Part shown: positions 1-10,994 of the stretch, in pieces
Layout of the letters: each line of letters starts with the position of its first letter
Numbering within the stretch: the stretch's first letter is position 1
From: Neodontobutis hainanensis
Lineage: Eukaryota > Chordata > Actinopteri > Gobiiformes > Odontobutidae
DNA length: 64,000 nt
Assembly (NCBI GenBank): GCA_024349245.1
Contig: JALDNG010000024.1
Coordinates: 5,264,001 to 5,328,000 of the forward strand
Direction: 5' to 3'
The notes under the pieces: model-generated
What the model was told of the DNA's origin: nothing
Seen by the model: only the letters and a program-made list of their open reading frames with translations
Databases searched by the model: none
Position numbers and translations under genes: made by a program

Positions 1-508
1 TTCTGATTTATAGAAATGTTTGGTATTTGGTATGTTTTCAGAACCATATAAGCAACCAGAAGGAATTTCTCAGGCAGAGGAAAAATTGCACTTTTTGTAA
101 AAATAAAAATAAATATAGGTTTTTCAAAACAGGCAATGATTAAGACCTTCATTTAATAAATGTGCTTGGTTCATAAATTCATCTTCAAACTGTGCCAACC
201 TTTGGACGTGCCAAGTTTGTGTGAGTTTGTGTTTATGTGAATGTGCAACAATGTGAACCTCTTCAGAGTTTTTCAAGGAAATGACAACCCATTCAATTCC
301 AATTAGAGCGACACAGAGGGCTTCGCAGCATCATTCATTCATGTGTCACTCATGCTTCGAGCCTATCTCTGTGTCGCTCCAACCAATTGAGCAGTCTGTA
401 CACGACTGGGTGGCATCCCAGTGCACAGGGATTCAACTCTTACCCCCCCAGTCTCAGCTCCTTTTCAGTTTTCTGTAACATAATCATTCAAACAGCCAGT
501 TTGGTATG
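1..508. other. AT-rich unique sequence, no gene seen
   Basis: This is AT-rich sequence left of the first Tc1 element. The longest open frames are 65 codons, show no family resemblance and have no plausible splice context. I see nothing supported here. Confidence 0.6.
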
Positions 509-510
509 TA

Positions 511-1585
511 CAGTTGTCCTCATAAGTTCACATTCCCTGGCAGGATTTGTGATTTTTTTGCCATTTTTCGGAGAATATAAATGATAACAAAAATTTTTTT
601 TCACTCATAGTTAGTGGTTGCGTCAAACAATTGTGTTTACTGAATTTAAGTCATAATAACAATAGAAACTGACCAAATGACCCTGATCAAAAGTTTAAAT
701 ATTGGTCTGATAACATGCACACATGTTGACACAAACAGGTTTGAATGGCTACTAAAGTCAACCATCCTCACCTGTGACCTGTTTACTTCTAATAAGTGTG
801 TGTGTAAAAAATTTCAGCCACAACTGCCAGGAAAATTGTTTGGAATGCAAAGAAAAACCTACAAATAAGTTCTGCTGAAATACAGAACTCTGAAAAAAGT
901 GGTGTGGCTGTTTCCAGATGCACAAGAAGGAAGAAAGAAAAATGGGCTGCATGGTCAAGAAAGCCATTACTACGCAAATGCCACACAGCATCCCGCTTAC
1001 AATACGCCAAACAGCACAGAGACAAGCCTCAAAACTTCTGCAACAATGTCCTTTGCAGTGATGAGAGCAAAATTTCAAGGAGTCAACAAGGCCTATGATG
1101 AAAGATACACCATTATTACTGTGAAACATGGAGGTGGATCTGATGTTTTGGGGATGTGTGAGCTAAAAAAAAGGCACAGGAAAAGATGAATGCAGCATGT
1201 TATCAGAAAATACTGGAGGAAAATTTGCACTCATCAGCCCTGAAGCTGTGCATGGGATGTACTTAGACGTTCCAACAAGACGATGATCCTTACCACAAAA
1301 CCAAGTCGACCCGTCAATGGCTACATCCACATCTACCACAAAGACTTTAAGCTGTCATTGATGTTAAAGGTGGCAATATTAAGATTAATAGTCTTTTGGT
1401 AAGTTTCTGTTGTTGTTATGATTTAAAAAGAGGACACACAATTGTTGGACCATAAATGGCTTCACCCAACCACTAACTATGAGTGAAAAAAAGTTTTCAT
1501 TTTCGTTATCATTCATATTTTCTGAACAATGGGCAATTTTTTTTTTTTTTTTAATTCTCCCTGGGTATGTAAACTTACTCAACTG
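511..1585 (+). mobile_element. Tc1/mariner element, copy 1 (internally deleted)
   Basis: The element begins CAGTTG and ends CAACTG and is flanked by TA dinucleotides (509-510 and 1586-1587), the target duplication typical of Tc1/mariner. The terminal inverted repeats are long. The left repeat carries a TTTTTTTCACTCATAGTTAGTG segment (about 596-617), mirrored near 1470-1495 on the right. About 1.08 kb separates the ends, against roughly 1.4 kb for copy 2, and the part encoding the transposase DNA-binding N-terminus is absent. Remnants of the transposase centre can be read in broken frames between about 810 and 1375. The same end sequence recurs in the copy at 6777-8219, which confirms the borders. 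Confidence 0.88.
810..1375 (+). pseudogene. Tc1 transposase remnant, copy 1
   Basis: Short stretches resemble the central Tc1 transposase region: a segment matching the 'LHG..SHY' part near 945-975, a piece related to 'KHGGGSD' near 1123-1145, and a 'QQDDDPYHKTK'-like stretch near 1273-1305 that still shows the second catalytic aspartate context. These lie in different reading frames with stops between them. The N-terminal helix-turn-helix part and the 'SPDLNPIE'-type third catalytic motif are missing. The copy cannot encode an active transposase. Confidence 0.7.
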
Positions 1586-1739
1586 TATCTTATCCACTCT
1601 GTAAACCTTGGATGCTCATGCTCACTTGTGTTCTTCTGTTCACAATAAATCCTGAAATGACATGATATTTTATGCTATTTAGGAGTTAGAGGAGTTAAGA
1701 TTTAAGTTATAAGTGTTGTTGTATTGTATTATTCAAAAT

Positions 1740-2080
1740 GAAGTGTGTTGCAAACCGATTGGCCAGGTCACCCCTGTAAAAAAGAACAAGATTGTCTGTA
1801 TTTGTTACACAGCACAATCTGGGAGGGCTTCAATAGAAAGCATTGGCAAAGGACAGATACTTTAAATGAATAACAGGCTGGTGATTGGACTTATCATCTG
1901 TAAGTATCACCAGATTTATACTTACAGAGCAGCGCCATGTTGTTTACGTTTGTGCTGCTACATCATTTGCTGAATTACAGCCAAACGGGATTTGCTTGGA
2001 GCAGAACAAGATGGATTTTTGTGAGATTCAAGAGATTCCAGCTGGTGCGCATGGTAAAAACTATTTAAACTATAAGCAAA
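1740..2080 (+). repeat. Unassigned teleost repeat 'X', copy 1 (diverged)
   Basis: This stretch resembles two segments in ndst3 introns (41090-41610 and 47465-47820). Shared landmarks occur in the same order: a GGAGGGCTTC-like block, 'ACTTTAAATGAATA' (about 1859-1872), 'AGAGCAGCGCCATGTTGTTTACGTT' (about 1926-1950), and 'AAGATGGATTTTTGTGAGATTCAAGAGATT' (about 2008-2037). The copies are diverged with small indels. I cannot name the family. Confidence 0.5.
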
Positions 2081-2304
2081 ACAATATGTGTAAAAATACT
2101 GTATATTAAAAAAAAAACTGTCACAGCTGCACAGTTTTAGATCCACTCTTTACAGTTTATTCTAAAACCACTGAAAACTGCTAGCTTTGGGTAAGATTGT
2201 TTCCGTTTGGAGCATGTTGTTGTGGAATCAATAGATCACTGCAGAATATTGAAGGAAAAACAGAAAAATTTATGCAGAGTTTAATCATCAATAAATTATT
2301 AGCA

Positions 2305-2377
2305 ATTGCTCGGCGGGCCAGATTAAACAGAACAACAGGCCGAAGGTGGTCCCCGGGCCTTAGTTTTCCCACCACTG
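2305..2377 (-). mobile_element. hAT-like transposon terminus (fragment)
   Basis: Read on the minus strand, the segment begins CAGTGGTGGGAAAACTAAGG and continues into GGCCCGGGGACCACC and CGGCGGGCCAG-like sequence. This resembles the ends of vertebrate hAT elements, which open with CAGNGGTGGGCAAAC and contain a GGCCCG..GGGCC block. Only one end is visible and no transposase is nearby, so this is probably a solo terminal fragment. Confidence 0.45.
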
Positions 2378-3185
2378 ATTTAACAGAAAGAGTTAATGTG
2401 AAAGTCTCGTCAAGCAAACTACACCGTACATTTGAAATGTATACATTCAGCCTGAATCAGTGCAAAGATTAAAACCTTGATTTGTTTACCACAGTGAATC
2501 ATATTCCACTGCTGAGAGACCATGATGAGATTTGTACATCTGACTAACTCACAGTTGGCAACATGTACACAAACTTTCAATTAGCCATTATTTTTATGTT
2601 TTCATATTTTGTTCTTTGTCTGTCAAATCCTTTTGTGACATTGTTTGTCTATGTTCACATTTTAGCCTCAAAAGTGTCTTTAATCTGATCTGTACTACTT
2701 TTACCTGCAGTGTTCATAAAACCATAGAAGAGAAACTTTTGCTGAAAATCTTTGGAGTTTTTGATTTATCATGTGCAGTACATAATTCCCTTTTTTAGTT
2801 GGACTTAATTGTCCAATCTAAAAATACAGCATTAGTTATGTAATTTCATATAAAAAATGTTTTGATGTTTTTGCTGTATTTGCTGTGATTTGTGCGTTTG
2901 CATTGGCCTGCACACTAAGCATTTATTTATAAATGCTTACTGTGTCCGTGCTGACACTTGGGTTGATATAGGCACGCGTGCGAGTGAAGCTGGCACGCGC
3001 ACACTGCAGGGATCTCTGTTTCCATTAATGTCTGTGCTAAGATGCAACTCAGCTTTCTGAATTATGTAAATGAGGCGCTGTAAATTCATGACAGAATCAA
3101 TGGCTTTCATTTTTATCAAATCAATCAGGCTTCCATCAGTTTAAACTCCACACTATTGCACAAACACACAACAGTACCAGCACGT

Positions 3186-3186
<1 letters not shown>
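2378..3186. other. Unique sequence, no gene seen
   Basis: AT-rich sequence with only short open frames (60 codons or fewer) and no recognisable motif. I see nothing in it beyond the CA repeat that begins next. Confidence 0.55.
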
Positions 3187-3260
<74 letters not shown>

Positions 3261-3265
3261 CACAC
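3187..3265. repeat. (CA)n microsatellite
   Basis: An almost pure CA dinucleotide tract of about 79 bases with one CG interruption near 3253. Confidence 0.97.
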
Positions 3266-6200
3266 CTTAAGGCCTTATATTAATCCTGCCAAGATAGGTC
3301 TTAGAATAATGAGTTTTGGAATGATATGTATACAGTCATAAATATAATGTTTGCTTTTAACCATCAGCTGATTCATGATAATGTTTGTGTGTGTGAAAGA
3401 GAGAGGGGGCTCAGGTCTAGATATTGTGAGACTGGTTACTGTGGATCTGCAATGGATAAAGTAGATAGTAAAATGTGATATACACTTAATTGAAGCTTCC
3501 TTTTGAACGGCCAGGTTAAGTAAAGTTAGAACTGTCTGTCAAGTTTTAGTTTATTAGGAGAGCTGGCAAGAGCTCAAATACTTCCCTTGTTTTTCTTTTT
3601 TATACAGTACCTTTCATGCTTTTATTACTTTATATTGTCTCCTATTGTTTATTCCCTCTTACCACGGATGGCCATCCTGCTTGAAAGACAGTGTTTCTCT
3701 TCTGCTGACACAAAATAATTTGAAAGATTATTTTGATTGTCATGTTATGGGTTGTTGTTATTGTAAACTGAAATAAATAAATCAATTGAAAACATTTAGA
3801 TTTTATGTTTGATGCACTTGTAATACTGCCTCTTGTTTAAATAAGTCAACAAAAATGTATTTTAACAAACAGTATATGCCACCCGCAAGACTTAAACATA
3901 GCTACCAAAACACAAGTAGATGTTACAAAGTGATATTTAAACATCCGATGGACTGACTAATGCAACGCATCACATTCTCATTTCCTCCCTATATCAAATA
4001 TAGTCCAGTCTGGCTTTTATTCCAGACAACCTTGGTTTGCCATTGAGGGGCTTACTGTGAGTGTCTCATGGTGTTACACAGGCATAGCATTTCTACATTT
4101 TCTTCATTTCCTGCTTACTTTTTTTGTCCGTTGTAATGTCAAACAGTCCAATCTGCTTCTATTTTTAAGTGACTGTCTTCTTACACTGTGCTACCTCGAA
4201 GTTCCAAGGTGAACCATTTGAGATCTACCCCACTGATTAAACCTGCTCTGCAAATTGTAGAAATGATGATGAGCAAGCTTTTGTTTTCACATTTTTCACC
4301 CACAGTGCCATTAGCTCCTCAGAAATTGAACGGTCATTATGTTACAACTCCATTATTATTCATTATGTATTCCTCTACATACTTAACAGCCCCAAAGTAA
4401 TGCATCAATGCTCCCTGTTTGAAGGTTCAAAAGCACTTATAGAGGCATTTCTATTGTGAAAAAGTGTCCCAAAGAAGCTGACCATACCACTTTGGCTCCT
4501 GTTGGCTCTTAGTTCCAAGATTGTTACTAATGCCCTGGTTACATATACAGTATTTTTTATAAACGCATACTTTTCTATGCTTTTGTGCCTTTTGTCTACA
4601 CGTAAACTAAAATTTCAGGCCGCAAAACACAATCACTTCAGTCTGCTGGGCTCATTAGCTAACAGGATGACTCACCACATTGTTGGCGCAAAGTCCTTTC
4701 AATACCTTCACAAATCCACCTCATCATCTGTGTCACATATCAATCACTTTTTGCGTCAGACTTATCATCAGAGATACTTTCAGAGTTTCACGCAACAAAG
4801 CAAAATAGATTCGATATGCATGCTCTGAATGTTTTTTTCTGTGGTCTGCGTTAACAACCATATTGTGTTGAAAAGAAATCTTTTATGCATTTGTAGTGTG
4901 GACAGATTAGTTTTTTCCAAATGCTCTAGTCTAGACAGAGATGTTTTTATGAGCAGAGACAAAAATATCTGTTAATACAAACTTCCTTATACATGTAGCC
5001 TGGGCCTAAAAGGTGGTGTAGAACACAGTCTAAAGATTGTTGATTGTAGATCATGCTTTGATGTTAACTGCATTTAACATGTGTGTAACTTGTGATAGTA
5101 AACAGCAAGGGGTTAAACTGTAAGAAACTGGTAATCTCTAAATATAATGTCTTTCATTTCCGTGCCACCACTTCCTTCTTTGCTCTAGTCAAGAGTCTGA
5201 GTTCTGATTTGGTTCTTCACACTTTGCTATAAACCACATCTAAATGTGACGGCGAGAGACAAGACAGAGAAGAAACCTGCTTCGAAAACATCAGATTTGC
5301 ATGTGGTTTGGCCTGTTGAGGTGAAAACTTTTTAACTGTTTCATTGGCCTGGCTTGTTTCTCACAGAAAATGATGTTGGCATGACAACTCAACACTCCGG
5401 AAGTGCTGCAGTATAGGCAGACAAGAATACAGTCTCTCTTATGTCTTTTGAACTTCCATAAATAGACAACTGTAGGTTCCCTGCCACCTTTGAGACAGGG
5501 AGCTTCTTGCTTGGATTCCAGACTAAAATATTACCCATGAGGATATGAAGTTATTGCTTTTAGAACCTAAGCAGCAAAGAAAATGTGGCAGTGTTGCAAA
5601 TGCAAGCGTTGTGTTGCCTTTGTTTATTCGAGGAGATCAGAAGTCATTATGAGACATTAAAGTCATTCAATACGCTGGCTTATTGATCCCGTCTATCTCT
5701 CATAGTTGTATTAAATATTCATGACAAGGCAGCGCACTTCATTCTCCCATAACCACAGATACCAGTCAGATGGAAGTTTAACATGGCAGGGTTATACTTT
5801 GCTGACATTTTGAAGTTATACAAACTTCAAATGACTTCATTGGTTGTGCCATATTTTGTCGCTTATATGCCGTTCACAAATTTAATTATGTGCACAATTT
5901 CCATGTCCTGTTTTCCTTCAGCTCTCTCGGTGATAATGCAAGACAGATATGTAACTGGTTTATGATAGCATTTAAAATACTCTGCTAAAACAAGGCAGGG
6001 AATAAAAAATAGGAAAAGGAAAAAAAAAACTGCAAAATGCACAAGAGATTGGAAAGAGGAGAAAAAAAATCAGGCATGTTATCACCTGAATTATTAATCA
6101 AGATAATTCAACTCCCACTGACAAGAATATCTATCTCTGCCTGCGCTGCATCCACACACTCACACTTTTGCAAAACCATAAATATACACACGTTTGCACA

Positions 6201-6774
6201 TTTCTTCTCACTTATGAACGAGATACTTTTATCTTGACGACTCGACAGTTATCTGCTTAAAATGGGCCAAGACAAAATGAGAAGGGAGAAACTTGTCATT
6301 GCGTGAAAGAGATAGACAAGAGAAAGGGACAGATACACAGGGGAGGTTGGGGGTGTGGGGTGTTTGATAAGAAAAAAAGTTCCCGCTAGTCCTCAACAAG
6401 GACTCACGAGACCGCAAAGGAAGGTCACCTTGAGTCTCTTTGTAATGCTTGAGCCACTTGACATGTGACTTTATAATGTGATTTTAAACTTCTCAATAAT
6501 ACTCGATTAAACCTGTAATTCACCAGTAAATGTAGGAATGTATTATCTAACATGGTCTAACCTGATTATTTTCCAAGGAGAAACCACAACTGGCAAGAAG
6601 CACAGGACAAGATATGTGTTGATCAAGTCTGCTCAAGAGCAGTAATCGAATAAACTGCTGTGATTCAGTAGCGCTAACACACAAACACATTAAATGCCCC
6701 AAATACAGTATATACAAGCCATACAAGCACTGCATCTCTATCCAAAACAAATACCTACTCAGGGATTTTATATA
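3266..6774. other. Intergenic sequence, no gene seen
   Basis: About 3.5 kb of AT-rich unique sequence. The longest open frame is 108 codons (4502-4828, + strand); it has no recognisable domain, no convincing exon borders and AT-rich codon use like the surrounding DNA. No RNA gene or mobile element is recognised. Confidence 0.55.
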
Positions 6775-6776
6775 TA

Positions 6777-8219
6777 CAGTTGTGCTCATGAGTTGACAGA
6801 ATTTGTGATATTCATTTGGACATATTTCAGATAATTTAAATAACAACACAAAAACCTTTTTTCACTCATAGTTAGTGGTTGGGTGAAGCCATTTATTGTC
6901 AAATAACTGCGTTTACTTTTTATTTTTTAATCATAATGACAACAGAAACTACCCAAAAGACCTTGATCAAAACTTTATATGCCCTGGGGATTTTGGCCGG
7001 ATAACATACACACAAGTTGACACAAACAGTGGAATTAGTGTGTATAAAAGGTCAGTGAGTTTCTGGACTGCTGACAGACCTATGCATCTTTCATCCAGTG
7101 CTGCACAGACGTTGAGTCATGGGAAAAGCAAAAGAATTGTCAAAAGATCTCTGGGTAATTGAACTGTGTAAAACAGGAAAGGGATATAAAAAGATTTCTA
7201 ATGAATTGAGAATGCCAATCAGCAGTGTTCAAACTCTAATAAAAAAGTGGAAAATGAGGGATTATGTTAAACCCAAACCAAGGTCAGGTAGATCAACAAA
7301 AATTCAACCACAACTGCCAGGAAAAACCTACAAATAACTTCAGCAGAAATATAGGTCTCTTTAGTGGTGTGGCTGTTTCAAGATGCAAATTAAAGAGGCA
7401 CTTGAAGAAGAATAGGCTGCATGGACGAGAAAGCACATTACTAAGCAAATACCATGAAGCATCTCGCCTACAATTCACCAAACAGCACAGAGATAAGCCT
7501 CAAAACTTCTGGAACAAAGTCATTTGGAGTTATGAGACCAAAACTGAACTTTTTGGGGAAAAGTCAACAATGCCTATGATGAAAGATACACCATTCCTCT
7601 GTGAAACATGGAGGTGGGTCTGATGTTATTGAGATGTGTGAGCTACAAAGGTACAAGAAAAGATGAATGCAGCCTGTTATCAGAAAATACTAGAAGAAAA
7701 TTTGCACTCATCAGCCCTGAAGTCAAGTCGACCTGTCATTGGCTACAGCAGCATAAAGTGAAGGTTCTGGACTGTCCATCTCAGTCTCCTGACCTCACTA
7801 TCATTGAGCCACTCTGGGGAGATCTCAAATGTGCAGTTCATGCAACACAGCCCAAGAATTTACAGCAACTGGAGGCTTTTTGCCAAAATGAATGGGCAGC
7901 TTTACCATCACAGAAAATAAAGAGCCTCATCCACAACTACCACAAAAGATTTCAAGCTGTTATTGATGTTAAAGGTGTCAATACACGATATTAAGAACTG
8001 GGTTATGTAAACTTTTTATCAGGGTCATTTGGGCTGTTTCTGTTGCCATTATAATTTTAATGGAGTCAATACAGTTGTTTGACATAAATGGCTTCACCCA
8101 ACACTAACTTTGAGTGAAAGAAAAGCTTTTGTGTTATCTTTCATAATCTCTGAAAATTGGCCAAAATAAATCACAAATTCTACTGGGTATGTAGAATTTA
8201 GAACTTATGAGTCCAACTG
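6777..8219 (+). mobile_element. Tc1/mariner element, copy 2 (near full length, inactive)
   Basis: The ends are CAGTTG...CAACTG with TA at 6775-6776 and 8220-8221. The inverted repeats are over 100 bases long: the left part with CACTCATAGTTAGTGGTTGGGTGAAGCC (about 6863-6890) is mirrored by GGCTTCACCCAACACTAACTTTGAGTG (about 8091-8117). An internal TATAAAAG stands near 7044, ahead of the transposase start at 7119. Length is about 1.44 kb, near the usual 1.3-1.6 kb for Tc1 elements. It belongs to the same family as the element at 511-1585. Confidence 0.92.
7119..7994 (+). pseudogene. Tc1-like transposase pseudogene
   Basis: The first piece (7119-7337) matches the N-terminal paired-type helix-turn-helix of Tc1 transposases: it opens MGKAKELSKDLW, continues with a 'GYKKIS' turn, and has a basic tail rich in K, R and P. 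A second piece in another frame (about 7370-7560) matches the start of the catalytic core, but the first catalytic aspartate context reads WSYETK, a D-to-Y change. The third piece (7608-7994) returns to the first frame and ends with an IIEPLW motif that keeps the third acidic residue. The stretch that normally carries the second aspartate (QQDN.PKH type) is deleted, since ISPE runs straight into the STCHWLQQHK region. Frameshifts plus loss of two of three DDE residues make it inactive. Confidence 0.88.
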
Positions 8220-8221
8220 TA

Positions 8222-10315
8222 AATATATATATATATTTATTGACGCTGTTGGCTTTGCAGCAATTATGTTTTGGTTTTTAGATTTAAACTGAATTGATAA
8301 AAAAAGGCAGCTGAGTGTGAACTGACAAGCCATGCCACTTTAGCCATACTGAACGTTAAAAGGCAAATGTCCTTTGTGCGTTATTGTTAGGCAAATGTCT
8401 AATTAAATTGTCAAGATTTAACCCATTATTAAAGCATGCAAGATGGAGGTCATAAATAGGACCACTAGCAAGACAGTGTTTCCTTTTTGCTGTGGGAACA
8501 TGTGACGCTCTGCCTTGTGCAGTGCATATCTCTCTGCACAAGGCATTTTTACTGCTGCCTTTCAAACAGGTTATAATTGTGTCACATGAGGCTGTATTGG
8601 CTGTGCAAATACTTTACATGTCAGTCTCTGATATCTGAACACATAATAAAAAAAGATCAATCTGTATTAATTACGAATAAATACAAATAAATACAGTAGA
8701 AATATGAACACAAGGAGGAAGATATATTGTTTCGGCCACAAGCATTTACAGTACTTTATTGTGAATTGTCAAGATATAAAAAAGGTTGATTTTGAACGTT
8801 TTATTGAATCTTTATGAAGTCTGGAAAACTTTGGAGGATGGGATTCAGAGAGCAGAAAAGGGTTGGCAAAATACGTAATTTTAGAGAGTTAATCAAGATG
8901 TTTTTGTATGATTTTTAATGCACAAGAGTGAGGCAAAGAACAGCCCTCACCACCTAAAGCAAATCATAAACACAAACATCACTCTTTCCAATTTATGTAC
9001 CATAAATAATTCATATTTCCGTGATTCTTAAACTATCTACCCCCTCCTCCCTCTCAACTTAGTCTACTCTGATTGTTCAGCTTAGCCTTTCTGAATGAAA
9101 GCCGTTATATACCACACACCTGAAAATGCCTTTTGGATAAGAGTTGGAACATCTCGAAGCAATGTCCAGTTGACTTGTATATTTTTCTCTTATTATAAAA
9201 TTAGGCTAAATAATGGACTCAATTGTAAAGCATTTTGAATGCCTTAAAAAGCAAAATAAGAAAATCAAATCTACTATTAATTATTATTACTTATGTTGGA
9301 GGCCAGTTTTAGAAGCACAGAAAACAACCTGCTGCAGAAAACAGAACCAATTTCTCTGCAAACAACATTTTAAAAACTGTGTTGAAGGTATTTATCTACC
9401 ACAAGAATACTGACGGAACAGCGATTAGTTTTTTCAGCCTTGAAAACAGAACACAATGTTCACAAAAACACATTTTCCTGAAGTGAACTCCGTAGGCTCA
9501 GGTTAACATGTGGCTATAAATAAAGCCGAGCGTTAATGAAAACACATTTAGCATATGTGAATTCATGTAGCTGGATTAATGGGAAACTTTGTCTGCCACA
9601 TTTTCATTAAGTATTTCCCTCTGGTGGCAATATTGTGGCAATCAAGACGCAGCACATCATCATAGGACACTTCCAGTTATTTGTCAGACACCTCCTGTTG
9701 TTCACGTTATGACTTTTCCTACAACATCATTTAAATCAGCATCTGATAAAAAAACAAAACAAAACAAAAAACTGTGAAAGCATACAACATGATAAAAATA
9801 CAACCCAAGGAGTGACAGAAGAAAATGGTAGCAGATGTTTATTGGCAATGAATACGCTGACTTTTTTTTTTCTCTCCTCTTTTTGTTTTCATTTTGGCAA
9901 ATTTCAACAAAATCATTCACTGTTTTATTTTTGTTTTGTGTTTTGTTTTTAAACTGGCAAATAGAAAATAGAAATAAATGTGTGTGAACAGAAAAACTAG
10001 TCTCTTTAAGTATGTTTTACTTAATAGTTACAACAGTTTATATATTCATTATTTCTAGTCCTTCACCCATAGCAATCCTGCAGCACAGATTTGCAGGATA
10101 AAATGGAATGGGCCATGTGGAAATGTTTAATAAGAAATCCTTTGGGACCCCTGCACACTGTGGAAAGGAATGTAAATTGTCTGTTGTGCATCAGCAGCAG
10201 AGCTCAGTTTCCTTAGGAGGTAGTTTGTGTATTTATGGCGATATACAAATAATAAATTATATAATAACATTAAAAGATAGAGAAAAGTACAGAAAGTACA
10301 TTACAGAGGAAAGTT

Positions 10316-10318
<3 letters not shown>
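8222..10318. other. Intergenic sequence, no gene seen
   Basis: AT-rich unique sequence with homopolymer runs. Open frames are all under 75 codons. No RNA gene or repeat family is recognised. Confidence 0.55.

Positions 10319-10354
<36 letters not shown>
10319..10354. repeat. (TA)n microsatellite
   Basis: An uninterrupted TA tract of about 36 bases. Confidence 0.95.
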
Positions 10355-10358
<4 letters not shown>

Positions 10359-10939
10359 TATTCAGCTTCTAACACAAAATGCATGCTCAAAATCTATTGG
10401 GACAATTGTTTTTATTCAACACTAAAAGCAATGATAAAAATGGTTTCTGTAGTTTTCTGTAATATAAAATGTGACAACCTATAAAACAACCATCTGAAAA
10501 CAAACGAGGCAGCATTGGGCACCTTTAGCAGTTCATTTATCTAATCTATTCTGATCTTTTTTTGAATCTATCTATCTGAGCTGGGACACACACTGTGAAG
10601 GAAAAGCAGGGATGTCACTATCAATTATTGTGGGTCCTTGAAACCCTTTTTTAAAACTCCTTTGGCTGTGTTGATACAAATGGAATACAATTTGCAAGGG
10701 TGTATATTTTAGGTAAATTTTAACAAATTGAAAAAAAAACTTTTTGATTAAAAAAAATAAAAAATACAAAATCTGAAAATATGTATGTTGAGGACTGAAG
10801 TTTATTATTATATGGCAATGTTCAAAAGGGAAGAGTCCCTCAAGGCTTAAATCTTTATATTTAGATGTCACTATAGACCCTAGTTATGATTCTTTTGACA
10901 TACACTGAGAGTGAGTTTAAACCCTGATATGTAAAATAG
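10355..10939. other. Intergenic sequence, no gene seen
   Basis: AT-rich DNA with A and T runs. The minus-strand open frame at 10572-10871 is rich in Phe, Ile and Lys, as expected from AT-rich non-coding sequence. Confidence 0.5.

Positions 10940-10987
<48 letters not shown>
10940..10987. repeat. (TAA)n microsatellite
   Basis: About 16 units of a TAA/ATA trinucleotide, uninterrupted. Confidence 0.95.

Positions 10988-10994
<7 letters not shown>

Noticed and set aside
758..1129. 123-codon minus-strand frame
   Set aside because: It lies antisense to the decayed Tc1 transposase remnant and has no family match.
3156..3341. Open frames rich in His/Thr or Val/Cys over CA/TG tracts (also near 15.4-15.7, 45.0-45.3 and 53.4 kb)
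   Set aside because: They are translations of microsatellites, not genes.
4502..4828. 108-codon frame on the + strand
   Set aside because: AT-rich composition equal to the flanks, no domain, no exon signals.
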